From NCBI GenBank assembly GCA_910583755.1, contig CAJTZO010000011.1:36263-70878 (forward strand): DNA of 34,616 nucleotides, in the 5' to 3' direction. Positions within the stretch are counted from its first letter, which is position 1; every line of letters begins with the position of its first letter. This stretch comes from an uncultured Clostridia bacterium (GTDB lineage Bacteria; Bacillota; Clostridia; Lachnospirales; Anaerotignaceae). The notes under the pieces are model-generated. The model worked only from the letters and a program-made list of their open reading frames with translations, was not told the origin of the DNA and did not search any database. Of the stretch, positions 34,367 through 34,616 are shown piece by piece. Both the position numbers and the translations under genes were made by a program.

Positions 34367-34420
34367 AGTATAAAAAATAGCGATTAAAAGGAAATTGACA
34401 GCCAATTAAAAAAACATTAA
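34367..34420 (-). promoter_or_regulatory. Pump-operon promoter with four 11-bp-phased regulator half-sites
   Basis: On the minus strand a perfect -10 TATACT lies at 34372-34367, but the -35 position is weak. Just upstream, TTAAT (or TCAAT once) occurs at 34387-34383, 34398-34394, 34409-34405 and 34420-34416, exactly 11 bp apart. Direct repeats with 11-bp spacing and a weak -35 are typical of OmpR/PhoB-type activation. Confidence 0.65.
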
Positions 34421-34463
34421 AATATATAAATTAGAGCATTATAATTTTTAAAAAATAATAAAA

Positions 34464-34534
34464 TGCAGCTTGTCAACAAACTTCTTTTATTGCTAGATAA
34501 ACAAAGTCAAAAGTTTTTTGAAGTTTGAGCTGCA
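34464..34534. repeat. Interrupted inverted repeat near the right window edge
   Basis: TGCAGCT (34464-34470) pairs with AGCTGCA (34528-34534) and, inside, AAACTTC (34478-34484) pairs with GAAGTTT (34520-34526). It may end a gene to the right of the window. The remaining AT-rich DNA to 34616 shows no gene. Confidence 0.45.
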
Positions 34535-34616
34535 AAATAGATTTTTTTAAAAGATAATTACAAGGTTCTGTTAACTTAACATGAAAATAAAAATACAAAA
34601 AAGATTTTTAAAAATA

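Overview
This window is a low-GC chromosomal stretch from a spore-forming, monoderm member of the Clostridia, probably a Lachnospirales-type anaerobe. The evidence is AT-rich codon use with strong GGAGG-type ribosome binding sites, a V-type ATPase in place of an F-type one, a lysine riboswitch, an alpha/beta-type small acid-soluble spore protein, a SpoIVFA/SpoIVFB pair and an S-layer-homology surface protein. No rRNA, tRNA, complete insertion sequence, prophage or CRISPR array was seen.

Layout. (1) 1-3753 (+): a large secreted surface protein, cut by the left window edge, with a papain-like peptidase domain, BspA-type leucine-rich repeats, four InlB-B-like repeats, a Big_2-type domain and three SLH motifs. 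(2) 3957-7270 (+): a three-gene membrane module (SPFH protein with zinc ribbons, zinc-ribbon membrane protein, TPM-domain protein) that resembles the ydjI/ydjG/ydjH part of the Bacillus subtilis pspA-ydjGHI envelope-stress operon, but in a different order and with no pspA here. (3) 7594-8694 (+): an unrecognised zinc-knuckle protein. (4) 17369-8799 (-): a nine-gene V-ATPase operon in the same order as the Enterococcus hirae ntpFIKECGABD genes. Its proteolipid keeps all five residues of the E. hirae Na+ site, so Na+ coupling is predicted. (5) 19678-18013 (-): a methyltransferase and hslO (Hsp33), then a spore SASP gene at 20155-19970. (6) 20250-23946 (+): sigma-A promoter, lysine riboswitch, asd, dapA, dapB and a small internally duplicated membrane protein. 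(7) 24661-24257 (-) and 25052-25459 (+): a divergent pair, a hypothetical protein and an orphan BlaI/MecI-type repressor. (8) 27299-25557 (-): the sporulation pair spoIVFA-spoIVFB, with spoIVFA apparently split into two reading frames. (9) 34331-27440 (-): one long operon for a MacA-MacB-like export pump, its two-component system and a TolC-family protein, ending in two strong terminators.

How the genes work together. The dap genes make lysine and the dihydrodipicolinate branch point needed for peptidoglycan and spore dipicolinate, and lysine feeds back through the riboswitch. The pump operon appears self-regulating: its promoter has four half-sites at exact 11-bp spacing, as expected for the OmpR-type regulator encoded downstream. 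Intergenic DNA is rich in inverted repeats, including a dispersed hairpin-containing repeat seen in two clear copies plus one partial copy, and several terminators that share one stem sequence.

The observations most worth a second look are the PspA-less SPFH/zinc-ribbon/TPM module, the split spoIVFA, the 11-bp-phased sites before the pump operon, and the dispersed palindromic repeats.
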